Translations under genes and position numbers: made by a program
Assembly (NCBI GenBank): GCA_016794345.1
Contig: JAEUKE010000032.1
Span: forward strand, 25,433-89,432
From: Myxococcales bacterium
GTDB taxonomy: Bacteria > Myxococcota_A > Polyangia > Polyangiales > Polyangiaceae
Reading direction: 5' to 3'
DNA length: 64,000 nt
Part shown: positions 18,648-26,173 of the stretch, piece after piece
How the letters are laid out: each line of letters begins with the position of its first letter
How positions within the stretch are numbered: position 1 is the stretch's first letter
Notes under the pieces: model-generated
Database searches by the model: none
Seen by the model: only the letters and a program-made list of their open reading frames with translations
Told to the model about the DNA's origin: nothing

Positions 18648-19757
18648 ATGACGCTGGCAGAAGGAAAGCGGGTCGTCGTCACCGAGCTCGGCGAGACACC
18701 GCCCGACGCGATCGAGAACCATGTCGTGGTCGAGCCGATGCCCGCTCCCGACCCGAAGACTCTCGAACCAAACGACGTGATCGTCGAGGTGCGCAGCGCC
18801 TCGGTGGGCTGGGTCGACGTCATCATGACGAGCGGCCAGTACCAGCACATGCCCGCGCCGCCGTACACGCCGGGCCTCGAGTACGCGGGCGTCGTCGCCT
18901 GGGCCGGGCCCGAGGTGAAGAACGTGAAGGTGGGTGACGCCGTGCTCTCGGACGGCCTGCTGACGGGGCCGCGATCGCTCGGCGCGTACCGCGCGTGGGG
19001 AGGCTGGGCCAGCTGGGCGGTCGCGCCGAGCGAGGCCGTCCACAAGATCCCCGGCGAGCTCTCCTTCGATCAGGCCTGCAACCTGCTCGGCAACTACGAG
19101 ACCGCGTACCACTGCCTCATCGCGCGTGGCCGGCTCCGCGCCGGCGAGACGGTGCTCGTCCACGGCGCGTCGGGCGCGACGGGGCTCGCGGCGGTGCAGA
19201 TCTCCAAGATCGTCGGGGCGAAGGTCATCGCCACAGGGCGCTCGGAGGAGAAGCTCGCGATCGTGCGCGAGGCCGGCGCCGATCACGTCGTGAGCACACG
19301 CGGCGAGGACGGCGGCTTGCGTGCGTTCCGCGACGACGTGAAGGCCCTCACGGGCGGTGCGGGCGTCGACGTGGTCTACGACGGCGTGGGCGGCGACATC
19401 TCGGTGGAGAGCCTGCGCTGCGTGAGGTTCGGCGCGCGTTTCCTCATCGTCGGCTGGGCGGCGACGCCGTTCGTCGCCAAGGGCAAGGGCGGGCGCGGCG
19501 CCCCCAACGCAAACGTCCTCCCCACCAACCTCATCATGATGAAGGGGCTCGACGTGCTTGGCTGCCCCGCGGCCATCTCCACGCTGCACGATCCCTCCAT
19601 TCGTCCGCCTCGCCTCGCGCAGGTCCTCGCCTGGGCCGAGGAGGGCAAGATCACCCCACACGTCTCGCACCGCTTCCCGCTCGCGGAGATCCGCGAGGCC
19701 ATGCGCGCGAAGTGGTCGGGCGCCGTGATCGGCGGAGCGGTGATCCACCCGCGGTAG
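18648..19757 (+). CDS. MDR-family NADPH:quinone reductase / zinc-type alcohol dehydrogenase-like protein
   Basis: The start at ATG 18648 is chosen (an ATG at 18627 is in frame); 369 residues result. It belongs to the medium-chain dehydrogenase/reductase superfamily. The N-terminal GroES-like domain contains PGLEYAGVV, and the nucleotide-binding domain contains VHGASGATGLAAVQ, typical of quinone oxidoreductases. The zinc ligands of classical alcohol dehydrogenases are not evident, so a zinc-independent NADPH-dependent reductase is likely. It is divergent from OsmC, and a shared role in oxidant or electrophile defence is inference. It is followed by a 51-bp repeat array. Confidence 0.88.
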   Translation: MTLAEGKRVVVTELGETPPDAIENHVVVEPMPAPDPKTLEPNDVIVEVRSASVGWVDVIMTSGQYQHMPAPPYTPGLEYAGVVAWAGPEVKNVKVGDAVLSDGLLTGPRSLGAYRAWGGWASWAVAPSEAVHKIPGELSFDQACNLLGNYETAYHCLIARGRLRAGETVLVHGASGATGLAAVQISKIVGAKVIATGRSEEKLAIVREAGADHVVSTRGEDGGLRAFRDDVKALTGGAGVDVVYDGVGGDISVESLRCVRFGARFLIVGWAATPFVAKGKGGRGAPNANVLPTNLIMMKGLDVLGCPAAISTLHDPSIRPPRLAQVLAWAEEGKITPHVSHRFPLAEIREAMRAKWSGAVIGGAVIHPR

Positions 19758-19792
19758 CGCGCGGGTGCCGACCCCGAGCGCCGCCCCGTCCG

Positions 19793-19912
19793 CGACGACT
19801 CAGCGGCGATGACCGCCGGCATCTCGTCTGAGTCGTGACCACGCGACGACTCAGACGCGATGACCGTCCCAACGCGCCTGAGTCGTCGGCTGGTCACGAT
19901 TGAGGCGCGATG
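19793..19912. repeat. 51-bp tandem repeat array, locus 1
   Basis: Units begin at 19793, 19844 and about 19895 (51- and 50-base spacing). Each has CGACGACTCA-type sequence, then GCGATGACC, and an inverted partner CGCCTGAGTC, so each unit is an interrupted palindrome with arms like TCAGGCG. The array sits between the 3' ends of the reductase gene and the convergent symporter gene (19758-20007). The same family recurs at 38000. No spacer diversity or cas gene is present, so it is not a CRISPR array. The rest of this gap holds nothing recognised. Confidence 0.75.
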
Positions 19913-20007
19913 CCTGCCTCGAGGCCGAGCGCGAAGCGGAGAGGCTCTTTCTGTGAACGGTGGAAGGGGGGCCGCGGGCGGTGGGCGGCGGCTGGTCGCG
20001 CCGTCGT

Positions 20008-21252
20008 CTACCCGCGGTAGCCGGTGGCGCCGCCGCTGCGGTCGATGAGGATGGAGAGCAGCATGTCGCTGAGCACGTTGATGAGCGACCGGGCTCTCGC
20101 GATGATCCAGTCCACCGAGAGGATGAGCGGCAAGAGCTCGACCGGGAGGCCCACCGTCCCGAGCACGAGAGCGAGCGAGATGAAGCCGGCCTCCGGAACC
20201 CCCGCGACCCCCATGGCCGCGACGATGCACGTGACGGCCGCGAACATCTGCTCGCCCAGCGAGAGGTGGAAGCCCATCGCCTGCGCCACGAAGAGCACGG
20301 CCATCCCCTCGTAGAGGACGATGCCGTCATTGTTCAGGTTGGTCCCCACGCAGGCCCCGAGCGTCGAGGCGGAGCGCGACACACCCAGACGATCGAGCGC
20401 CTGCAGCGTCACCGGGAGCGTGGCGAGGCTGGAGTTGGTCCCCAGGGCGACGACGAGCGGCTCGCGCGCCCCCTTCCAGAAGCGCCGGAGCGACATGCGC
20501 GCGTAGAAGACGAGCCACGCCTGGTAGGTGACGACCACGTGAAGGGCGAGGCCAAACAGGCCGACGCCGACGTAGACGCCGAGGCCCTTGAGCGGCGCGT
20601 ACCCGTGCTCGCCCACCGTCTTGGCGGAGACGGCGAAGACGGCGAACGGGATGAGCTTGATGACCCAGCCCAGCACGATCTCGGTGACGCGCAGGAGGGT
20701 GGCGATGAGCGCCTCCACCGCCTGGTAGCCCGTGCTGCCCGCCGCGATCTGCTCGGTCCGGACGCGGCGCAGGCCGAACCCCAGCATGAGCGCGACGATG
20801 ATGACGCTGATGACGATGTTCTCGGCGAACGGCGTGACGAAGTTCGACGGCACGTACGAGACGAGCGTCTTCAGGAAGTCCACCTTCTTGCCCGCGTACG
20901 CGCTCGCGTCGCCGGTGAGCGCGGGCAAGGCCAGGTGCTCGCCGGGCCGGAGCACGTTCGAGAGCAGGAGGCCGATGCCGAGCGCGATGGTCACGTTCAC
21001 CATCGCGAAGAAGAGCATCCGCAGCGCGTCGCGCCCCTTCACCTCGGTCGTGAGGATGGAATTCACGATGGAGAGGAAGAGGAGCGGGGTGGCGACGCCC
21101 TTGATGAGCGTGATGACGATGCGACCGATCTCGCCGAGGATGAAGCCGCTCTTGCCGAGGCGGGGACCGAGGAGGAGGCCGAGGATCATCGCCCCCAGGA
21201 TGAGGGCGTAGAGCGGCACGCCCCCCTTCTCCTTCTCGCTCGCGCCGCTCAT
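20008..21252 (-). CDS. Dicarboxylate/amino acid:cation symporter (DAACS family)
   Basis: The 414-residue protein has about eight hydrophobic helices and the two hairpin motifs of the GltP/DctA family: the Ser-rich GTNSSLATLPVT and GTNLNNDGIVLYEG. The latter corresponds to the NMDGT substrate/sodium-site motif but reads NNDGI here, so substrate specificity may differ. Family members take up glutamate, aspartate or C4-dicarboxylates with H+ or Na+ across the inner membrane. Its ATG overlaps the polA stop by four bases (ATGA), so it is translated from the polA message. Confidence 0.92.
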   Translation of the reverse strand: MSGASEKEKGGVPLYALILGAMILGLLLGPRLGKSGFILGEIGRIVITLIKGVATPLLFLSIVNSILTTEVKGRDALRMLFFAMVNVTIALGIGLLLSNVLRPGEHLALPALTGDASAYAGKKVDFLKTLVSYVPSNFVTPFAENIVISVIIVALMLGFGLRRVRTEQIAAGSTGYQAVEALIATLLRVTEIVLGWVIKLIPFAVFAVSAKTVGEHGYAPLKGLGVYVGVGLFGLALHVVVTYQAWLVFYARMSLRRFWKGAREPLVVALGTNSSLATLPVTLQALDRLGVSRSASTLGACVGTNLNNDGIVLYEGMAVLFVAQAMGFHLSLGEQMFAAVTCIVAAMGVAGVPEAGFISLALVLGTVGLPVELLPLILSVDWIIARARSLINVLSDMLLSILIDRSGGATGYRG

Positions 21253-23951
21253 GCTTCAGCCCAGCTCTTGCCCCAGCCGACGTCGACCACCAGCGGGACG
21301 TCGAGCGTGACGACGTTCTCCATCACCTCGCGGATCTTGGCGGCGGCCTCCTCCGCGCGCTCCTCCGGCACCTCGAAGTCGAGCTCGTCGTGCACGGTGA
21401 GCACCATCTTCGCGCCGGGCACGACCGGCTCGCGCAGCTTCACCATGGCGAGCTTGAGGATGTCGGCCGCCGTGCCCTGGATGGGCGTGTTCTGCGCGAT
21501 GCGCTCCGCGTAGGCGCGACGCATGCGGTCGGAGTTGTGCAGGTCCGGCAGGAGGCGGATGCGCCCGAGCAGCGTCCGGACCTTCTCGGTGCGGCGGGCC
21601 TCTTCCATGGTCTGGCGCATGAAGGTGGCGACGCCCTCGTAGCGCTGGAAGTAGGCCTCGATGAACTCCGCCGCGTCCTTGCGCGGGATCGAGAGGCGCT
21701 TGGCTAGCGCGGCCTCCCCCATGCCGTAGATCACGCCGAAGTTGATGGTCTTGCTGCGGCGCCGCATCTCGTCCGTCACCGAGTCGGCGTCGACGCGGAA
21801 CACCTCCATCGCCGTGCGCACGTGAATGTCTTGCCCGGTGCGGAAGGCGTCGACCATGACCGGGTCGTGGGAGAGGTGCGCGAGCACGCGGAGCTCGATC
21901 TGCGAGTAGTCCGCCGAGAGGAAGACGTGCCCGGGCGGCGCCACGAACGCCTTGCGGATCTCCTTGCCGAGATCCGTCCGGATCGGGATGTTCTGCAGGT
22001 TCGGCTCTTCGCTCGAGATGCGCCCGGTGGCCGCGACGGCCTGGCGCCAGTGACCGTGGATGCGCCCGGTGTCGGGGTGGATGAGCCGCGGCAGCGCGTC
22101 GACGTAGGTGCCCTTCAGCTTGGCGATCGCGCGGTGCTCGAGGATGACCTTGGGCAGCGCGTGGTCGTCGGCGATCGCCTCGAGCGCCTCGGCGTCGGTC
22201 GAGCGGCCAGTCTTCGTCTTCTTGGTCGCCTTCAGGCCGAGCTCGTCGAAGAGCACCGCCTCGAGCTGCTTGGGCGAGGCCACGTTCAGATCGGGGTGGC
22301 CGGACACCGCGCGCGCCTTCGCCTCGAGCTCGGTGAGCTCCTTCGACATGACCTCGTTGAGGTGGCCCAGGACCTTCGTGTCCACCATGACGCCACGCCG
22401 CTCCAGATCGGCGAGGACGAACGAGAGCGGCATCTCCAAAGTCTCGAAGATGCTCGTGAGCCCGTTCTCGCCGAGCTTGGCGCGGCAGCGCTCCCAGACG
22501 CGCAGCGCGGCGTCCGCCCACGACGCCGCGAAGGGCGTGCTGTCTTCGACGGGCAGCTCCTCGAGCGAGGTCTGCGGCCGGCCGCGTTGTTTCGGCGCGA
22601 CGCTCTCGAGCATGGGGATCTTCACGCCGGCCTCACGCTCCGCGACGTTCACCGGGTCGTGTGTCACCTCCGGATCGAGGAGGTAGCTCGCGAGCATGCC
22701 GTCGAAGGTGACGCCGCGCAGGGTCACGCCGTGCCGGCTCAGCGCGACGTCCGCACGCTTCGTGTCGTGGCCGACCTTGGCGATCGACGCGTCCTCCAGG
22801 ATGGGCCCGAAGGTGGAGGCGAAGGTCTTCCAGGGGATCTGCTTGGGGACGCCGAGATAGCGGTGCGCGATGGGCACGTACGCCGCGCGGCCGGGCGCGG
22901 TGGCGATCGCCACGCCGACGATCCCACACCGCATCGCGTCCTCCGCCGTGGTGTGCAGCGCGATCGCGACCGCCTCGCACCCCTTGGCCTCCTGGGCGAG
23001 CGCCTCGAGCTCCGCCGGATCGAGGATGGTGCGGTACACGGCGTCGATCGCTGCGGCCTTCGGCTTCTGCTCGCGCGGGAGCTGGCCGATCTGCCGGGTG
23101 AAGCCGAGCATGGTGAAGAGCGCGCGGAGCTGCGCGACATCGCCGCCGTCGTAGTGCAGCGCGTCTTTGTCGAGCGTGACGGGCACGTCCTCGCGGAGGG
23201 TGACGAGCTCGCGCGAGATGTCGGCGTCCGCCCTGTGGGTGGTGAGCGACTCGCGGATCTTCTGCTTCTTGATCTTGTCGAGGTTCTGGTAGACGCCGTC
23301 GAGGCTGCCGTACGCGAGCATGAGCTCGGCCGCGGTCTTCACGCCGACGCCGGGCACACCCGGCACGTTGTCGGAGGTGTCGCCGACGAGCGCCAGGAGA
23401 TCGCGCACCTGCCGCGGGGGGACGCCGAACTTCTGCTCCACCTCCGGCGGGCCGTAGACGCGGTCCCGCATCGCGTCCCACATGACGCATTTGTCATCGA
23501 CAAGCTGCATCAGATCCTTGTCGGCGGAGGCGATGACGACACGCAGCCCGGCCTCCTTCGCCTGCTTCACGAGCGCGGCGATGACGTCGTCCGCCTCGAA
23601 GCCGGGGACCTGGATGGCCGGGATGCGGAAGGCGTCGACGATCTCGCGCGTGCGCTTCATCTGCACGACGAGGTCGTCCGGACGCGGCGGACGCGTGGCC
23701 TTGTAGCGCGGGTCGAGCTCCTCCCGGAAGTTGCCGGGTCCCTCGAGCGCGCAACCCAGGAAGACCGGTTTCTTCTCGTTGACGAGCTTCTGCAGCATCG
23801 TCGTCGTGCCGTAGGTCGCGTTCGTCGGCTCGCCGTTGGCGGCCGCGAGCGGCCCGATCGCGTGGTAGGCGCGGAAGAGGTACCCCGACAGGTCGACGAG
23901 GTAGAGCACGTCTGGCGAGCCAGGCGCCGGCAGCTCCGTCGGGCGACTCAT
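21249..23951 (-). CDS. polA: DNA polymerase I
   Basis: The 900-residue protein performs gap filling and Okazaki-fragment maturation. The N-terminal 5'-3' exonuclease domain (about 1-300) has LVDLSGYLFRAYHAIG and the H3TH region GVPGVGVKTAAELM. The polymerase domain has motif A SADYSQIELR (Asp681), motif B RRRSKTINFGVIYG and motif C VHDELDFE (Asp855), so polymerisation should be intact. In the central 3'-5' exonuclease domain the first acidic motif (DxE) is replaced by EAVAIALHTT, so proofreading is probably lost. The gene is coupled to a DAACS symporter gene downstream. A repeat region lies upstream. Confidence 0.97.
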   Translation of the reverse strand: MSRPTELPAPGSPDVLYLVDLSGYLFRAYHAIGPLAAANGEPTNATYGTTTMLQKLVNEKKPVFLGCALEGPGNFREELDPRYKATRPPRPDDLVVQMKRTREIVDAFRIPAIQVPGFEADDVIAALVKQAKEAGLRVVIASADKDLMQLVDDKCVMWDAMRDRVYGPPEVEQKFGVPPRQVRDLLALVGDTSDNVPGVPGVGVKTAAELMLAYGSLDGVYQNLDKIKKQKIRESLTTHRADADISRELVTLREDVPVTLDKDALHYDGGDVAQLRALFTMLGFTRQIGQLPREQKPKAAAIDAVYRTILDPAELEALAQEAKGCEAVAIALHTTAEDAMRCGIVGVAIATAPGRAAYVPIAHRYLGVPKQIPWKTFASTFGPILEDASIAKVGHDTKRADVALSRHGVTLRGVTFDGMLASYLLDPEVTHDPVNVAEREAGVKIPMLESVAPKQRGRPQTSLEELPVEDSTPFAASWADAALRVWERCRAKLGENGLTSIFETLEMPLSFVLADLERRGVMVDTKVLGHLNEVMSKELTELEAKARAVSGHPDLNVASPKQLEAVLFDELGLKATKKTKTGRSTDAEALEAIADDHALPKVILEHRAIAKLKGTYVDALPRLIHPDTGRIHGHWRQAVAATGRISSEEPNLQNIPIRTDLGKEIRKAFVAPPGHVFLSADYSQIELRVLAHLSHDPVMVDAFRTGQDIHVRTAMEVFRVDADSVTDEMRRRSKTINFGVIYGMGEAALAKRLSIPRKDAAEFIEAYFQRYEGVATFMRQTMEEARRTEKVRTLLGRIRLLPDLHNSDRMRRAYAERIAQNTPIQGTAADILKLAMVKLREPVVPGAKMVLTVHDELDFEVPEERAEEAAAKIREVMENVVTLDVPLVVDVGWGKSWAEA

Positions 23952-23989
23952 GGCGTGAGGCGTATCATAGGATCGCTCGCCGGGGCCCG

Positions 23990-24420
23990 CTCGAGCGGGG
24001 CATCCGCTCGAGCAGAGATGGGGGTTGCCCCTTCTCCTGCGCTCCGTCTCGCCCGAGCGGCCACGCGCCCGGCGAGCTCTCCGAGCCGTGTGAGCAACAC
24101 GGCAGCTGGTCCGTCACGTTCCGGCCGAGGCAGCACAGGCCCTTCTCCGAAGCGTAGTGAGTATGTCCCGAAGGCAGCTCCATACCGTCCGGGCTTGGCT
24201 CTCGGCGGCCGTGGCAGGCCGCCGAGCTTTATGCGCCGTAGGGACCGGCGAGACGGAGCGAAGGAGAAGGCGCCCCCCCGTCCCCGCCCGAGCGGCCACG
24301 CGTCCGGCGAGACGGAGCGAAGGAGAAGGGCAACCCCTCTCCGCCCGAGCGACCACCGCGTCCGGCGAGACGGAGCGAAGGAGAAGGGCCAACCCCTCCC
24401 CGCCCGAGCGTCCCCGCGCC
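23990..24420 (-). repeat. Composite 3' repeat, locus 1 (after the aminotransferase gene)
   Basis: The gap between polA and the aminotransferase is filled by repeats that begin right at the aminotransferase stop. In that gene's direction there are three units of about 58 bases whose shared core (starts at 24247, 24306 and 24364 on the + strand) is GGCGAGACGGAGCGAAGG. Then follows one copy of a longer module (24141-24246). The longer module contains a perfect hairpin with arms CTCGGCGGCC / GGCCGCCGAG (24201-24226, loop GTGGCA). A decayed unit lies near 24029-24085. Matching copies are at 30284 and 38180. Confidence 0.85.
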
Positions 24421-25629
24421 TCAGGCCACCTTCGCGAGGCCCTCGACCAGACGCGGGATGTCGCGCTCGGCGACCGAGCAGAGCGCGACGCGGAGCGCGC
24501 CGGGCTGCGGGACGACGAAGATGCCGTCGGCCTTGAGGCGCTCGGCGGCGGCGCGTGCGTCCTTCACGAAGACGGTGGTGAAGAAGCCGCCATCGTAGCG
24601 GGGGTACCGGAGGCCGGCCTTGGAGGCGAGGTCGTTGAAGGTGCCGACGCGGCGCTGGAGCAGCTCGATGCAGCCGGCGCGCTCGCGATCGATGCGCGCG
24701 CGGCGTGTGGAGTCGAGCAGGATGTTCGCGATGGCGGCCATTCCGCCGGCGTTCACGTTCGACCAGGTGCCGCGACACGAATAGACGAGCGCGTTCTGGA
24801 TGCGGCGGCGCTCCTCTTCCTCCGGCTGCACGGCGACGAGCGCGCCGACGCGGAGGCCGTACTCGAGGAAGGCCTTGGACGCGGACCACGCGAACATGAT
24901 CAGCGCCTTGTTGGCGATGGGCAGCATCGCGTCGAGCATGACGTCGAGCGGCTGCGCGCCGAACTTGGCGTAGGCGATGTCGAGGCAGATCGCGACGGGG
25001 CCGGCTGCGGACACGTCTTCGATCGCGGCGCGCAGGCGCTTCCACTCGGCGTCGTCGAACGAGTAGCCGCTCGGGTTGTGGCAGGGCGAGTTCAGGAACA
25101 CGAGCGCGCGGCCCTGCTTCTTCACCAGGCGAGACAGCTCGGTGTGGAACGCCTCGGTGTCGAGGCCGCCCGATGTGGTGAACATCTCGAAGGTCTCGAG
25201 GTTGCGATCCGTCTCGTCCGCGAGGGTCTTGTAGGGGCCCCAGTAGAAGGAGCTGGTCAGGAGCGACTGGCCGGGCTCGAGGAAGTTTGCGATCGCGTGG
25301 CGGAGCGCGCCGGTGCCGCCGGGTGTGGCGACCGACGCGACCATCTTCGCCTCGGGGCGGTCGCCGAACAGATCGAGCGCGACGCCACGCAGGAAGTCCG
25401 GCGAGCCGGCGATGGGCGCGTAGCCCGCGACGACCTGCGGCGAGAGCTCGTGCAGGGCCTCGTTCACGCCGTCGAGCGTGGCGAGCTTGCCCTCGTCGTC
25501 GAGGAGGGAGCCCACCGTGGCGTTCACCACGCGCTCTCCGGCCTGGGCGCGGGCCTTCGCCTCGGCGTTGAGGGCGAAGATGGGATCGTCGGCGGGGCGC
25601 AGCGTTCGCGAGGGGATGAGGAACGACAT
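24421..25629 (-). CDS. PLP-dependent aminotransferase, class I/II
   Basis: The ATG at 25629 (MSFLIPSRTL) is chosen over a start 13 codons upstream; 402 residues result. Fold type I aminotransferase features are present: ATPGGTGALRHA for phosphate/PLP binding, NSPCHNPSGYSF, an Asp in CLDIAYAKFG, and the Schiff-base Lys252 in SASKAFLEYGLRVGAL. This is close to the aspartate/aromatic aminotransferase group, and the cytoplasmic enzyme would transfer an amino group between an amino acid and a 2-oxo acid. The exact substrate is not certain. It stands alone, with repeats directly after the stop. Confidence 0.92.
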   Translation of the reverse strand: MSFLIPSRTLRPADDPIFALNAEAKARAQAGERVVNATVGSLLDDEGKLATLDGVNEALHELSPQVVAGYAPIAGSPDFLRGVALDLFGDRPEAKMVASVATPGGTGALRHAIANFLEPGQSLLTSSFYWGPYKTLADETDRNLETFEMFTTSGGLDTEAFHTELSRLVKKQGRALVFLNSPCHNPSGYSFDDAEWKRLRAAIEDVSAAGPVAICLDIAYAKFGAQPLDVMLDAMLPIANKALIMFAWSASKAFLEYGLRVGALVAVQPEEEERRRIQNALVYSCRGTWSNVNAGGMAAIANILLDSTRRARIDRERAGCIELLQRRVGTFNDLASKAGLRYPRYDGGFFTTVFVKDARAAAERLKADGIFVVPQPGALRVALCSVAERDIPRLVEGLAKVA

Positions 25630-25756
25630 CGCTACAGCCACGTTCGGCAGGCTGCCGTCGGCAGTCAAGGGAAAGCCTGCGCTGATGCCTCGGCGCGGCG
25701 CGTCGGGTCCGTGCGCCGTTTGCCCGGACCAGGGGCCTTGTGGCTATCCTGGCCGG

Positions 25757-26110
25757 ATGTGGAAAAAGGGCGCTTTCTTGGGCTTTTTCGTGATCGCTGG
25801 CGCGGGCTGTGGGGCCGACGTGGAGGCCTCGTGCCTGGACGCGTGTGAAAAAGGCAACGAGTGCGCGGAGACGCCGCAGGACTGCAAGGAGACCTGCGAC
25901 GAGGGCGTCAAGGCGGCGGAGCGGACCGGCTGCGAGAGCGAGACGGCCAGCTTCTACGATTGCCTCGCGTCCGACGCGGAATGTGGCGAGGACATCGGGT
26001 TCGGGAGCGACGTGTGCCAGGCCGAGTTCGGCGACGTGCTCTCGTGCGTGCTCGACTACTGCTCGGAGAATCCGAGCGCCGAGGACTGCTTCTCCGTGGA
26101 CGACGGCTGA
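25757..26110 (+). CDS. Small cysteine-rich lipoprotein
   Basis: The 117-residue product has a lipoprotein signal (FFVIAGAGC) from the ATG at 25757. The mature part is acidic and has about 12 cysteines in short spacings (CLDACEKGNEC, CKETCDEG), suggesting a disulfide-rich exported domain. No family is recognised. It lies 63 bases upstream of a subtilase gene on the same strand and could be cotranscribed. The function is unknown. Confidence 0.75.
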   Translation: MWKKGAFLGFFVIAGAGCGADVEASCLDACEKGNECAETPQDCKETCDEGVKAAERTGCESETASFYDCLASDAECGEDIGFGSDVCQAEFGDVLSCVLDYCSENPSAEDCFSVDDG

Positions 26111-26173
26111 CGAGGCGCGTTGACGCGGTGCGGCTTCGGTTGTCAGCGCCGCTGCGCGGGCTACGCTTGGGTC

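Noticed and set aside
24157..24400. Small Arg-rich peptide frames (starting MSMSRRQLHT) inside the composite repeats
   Set aside because: They appear in every repeat copy because the repeat is GC-rich and lacks stops; frames run into flanking sequence without conserved ends.
21822..24536. Long plus-strand open frame opposite polA
   Set aside because: It is a shadow of polA on the other strand and has an Arg/Glu/Leu/Asp-rich composition with no recognisable domain.
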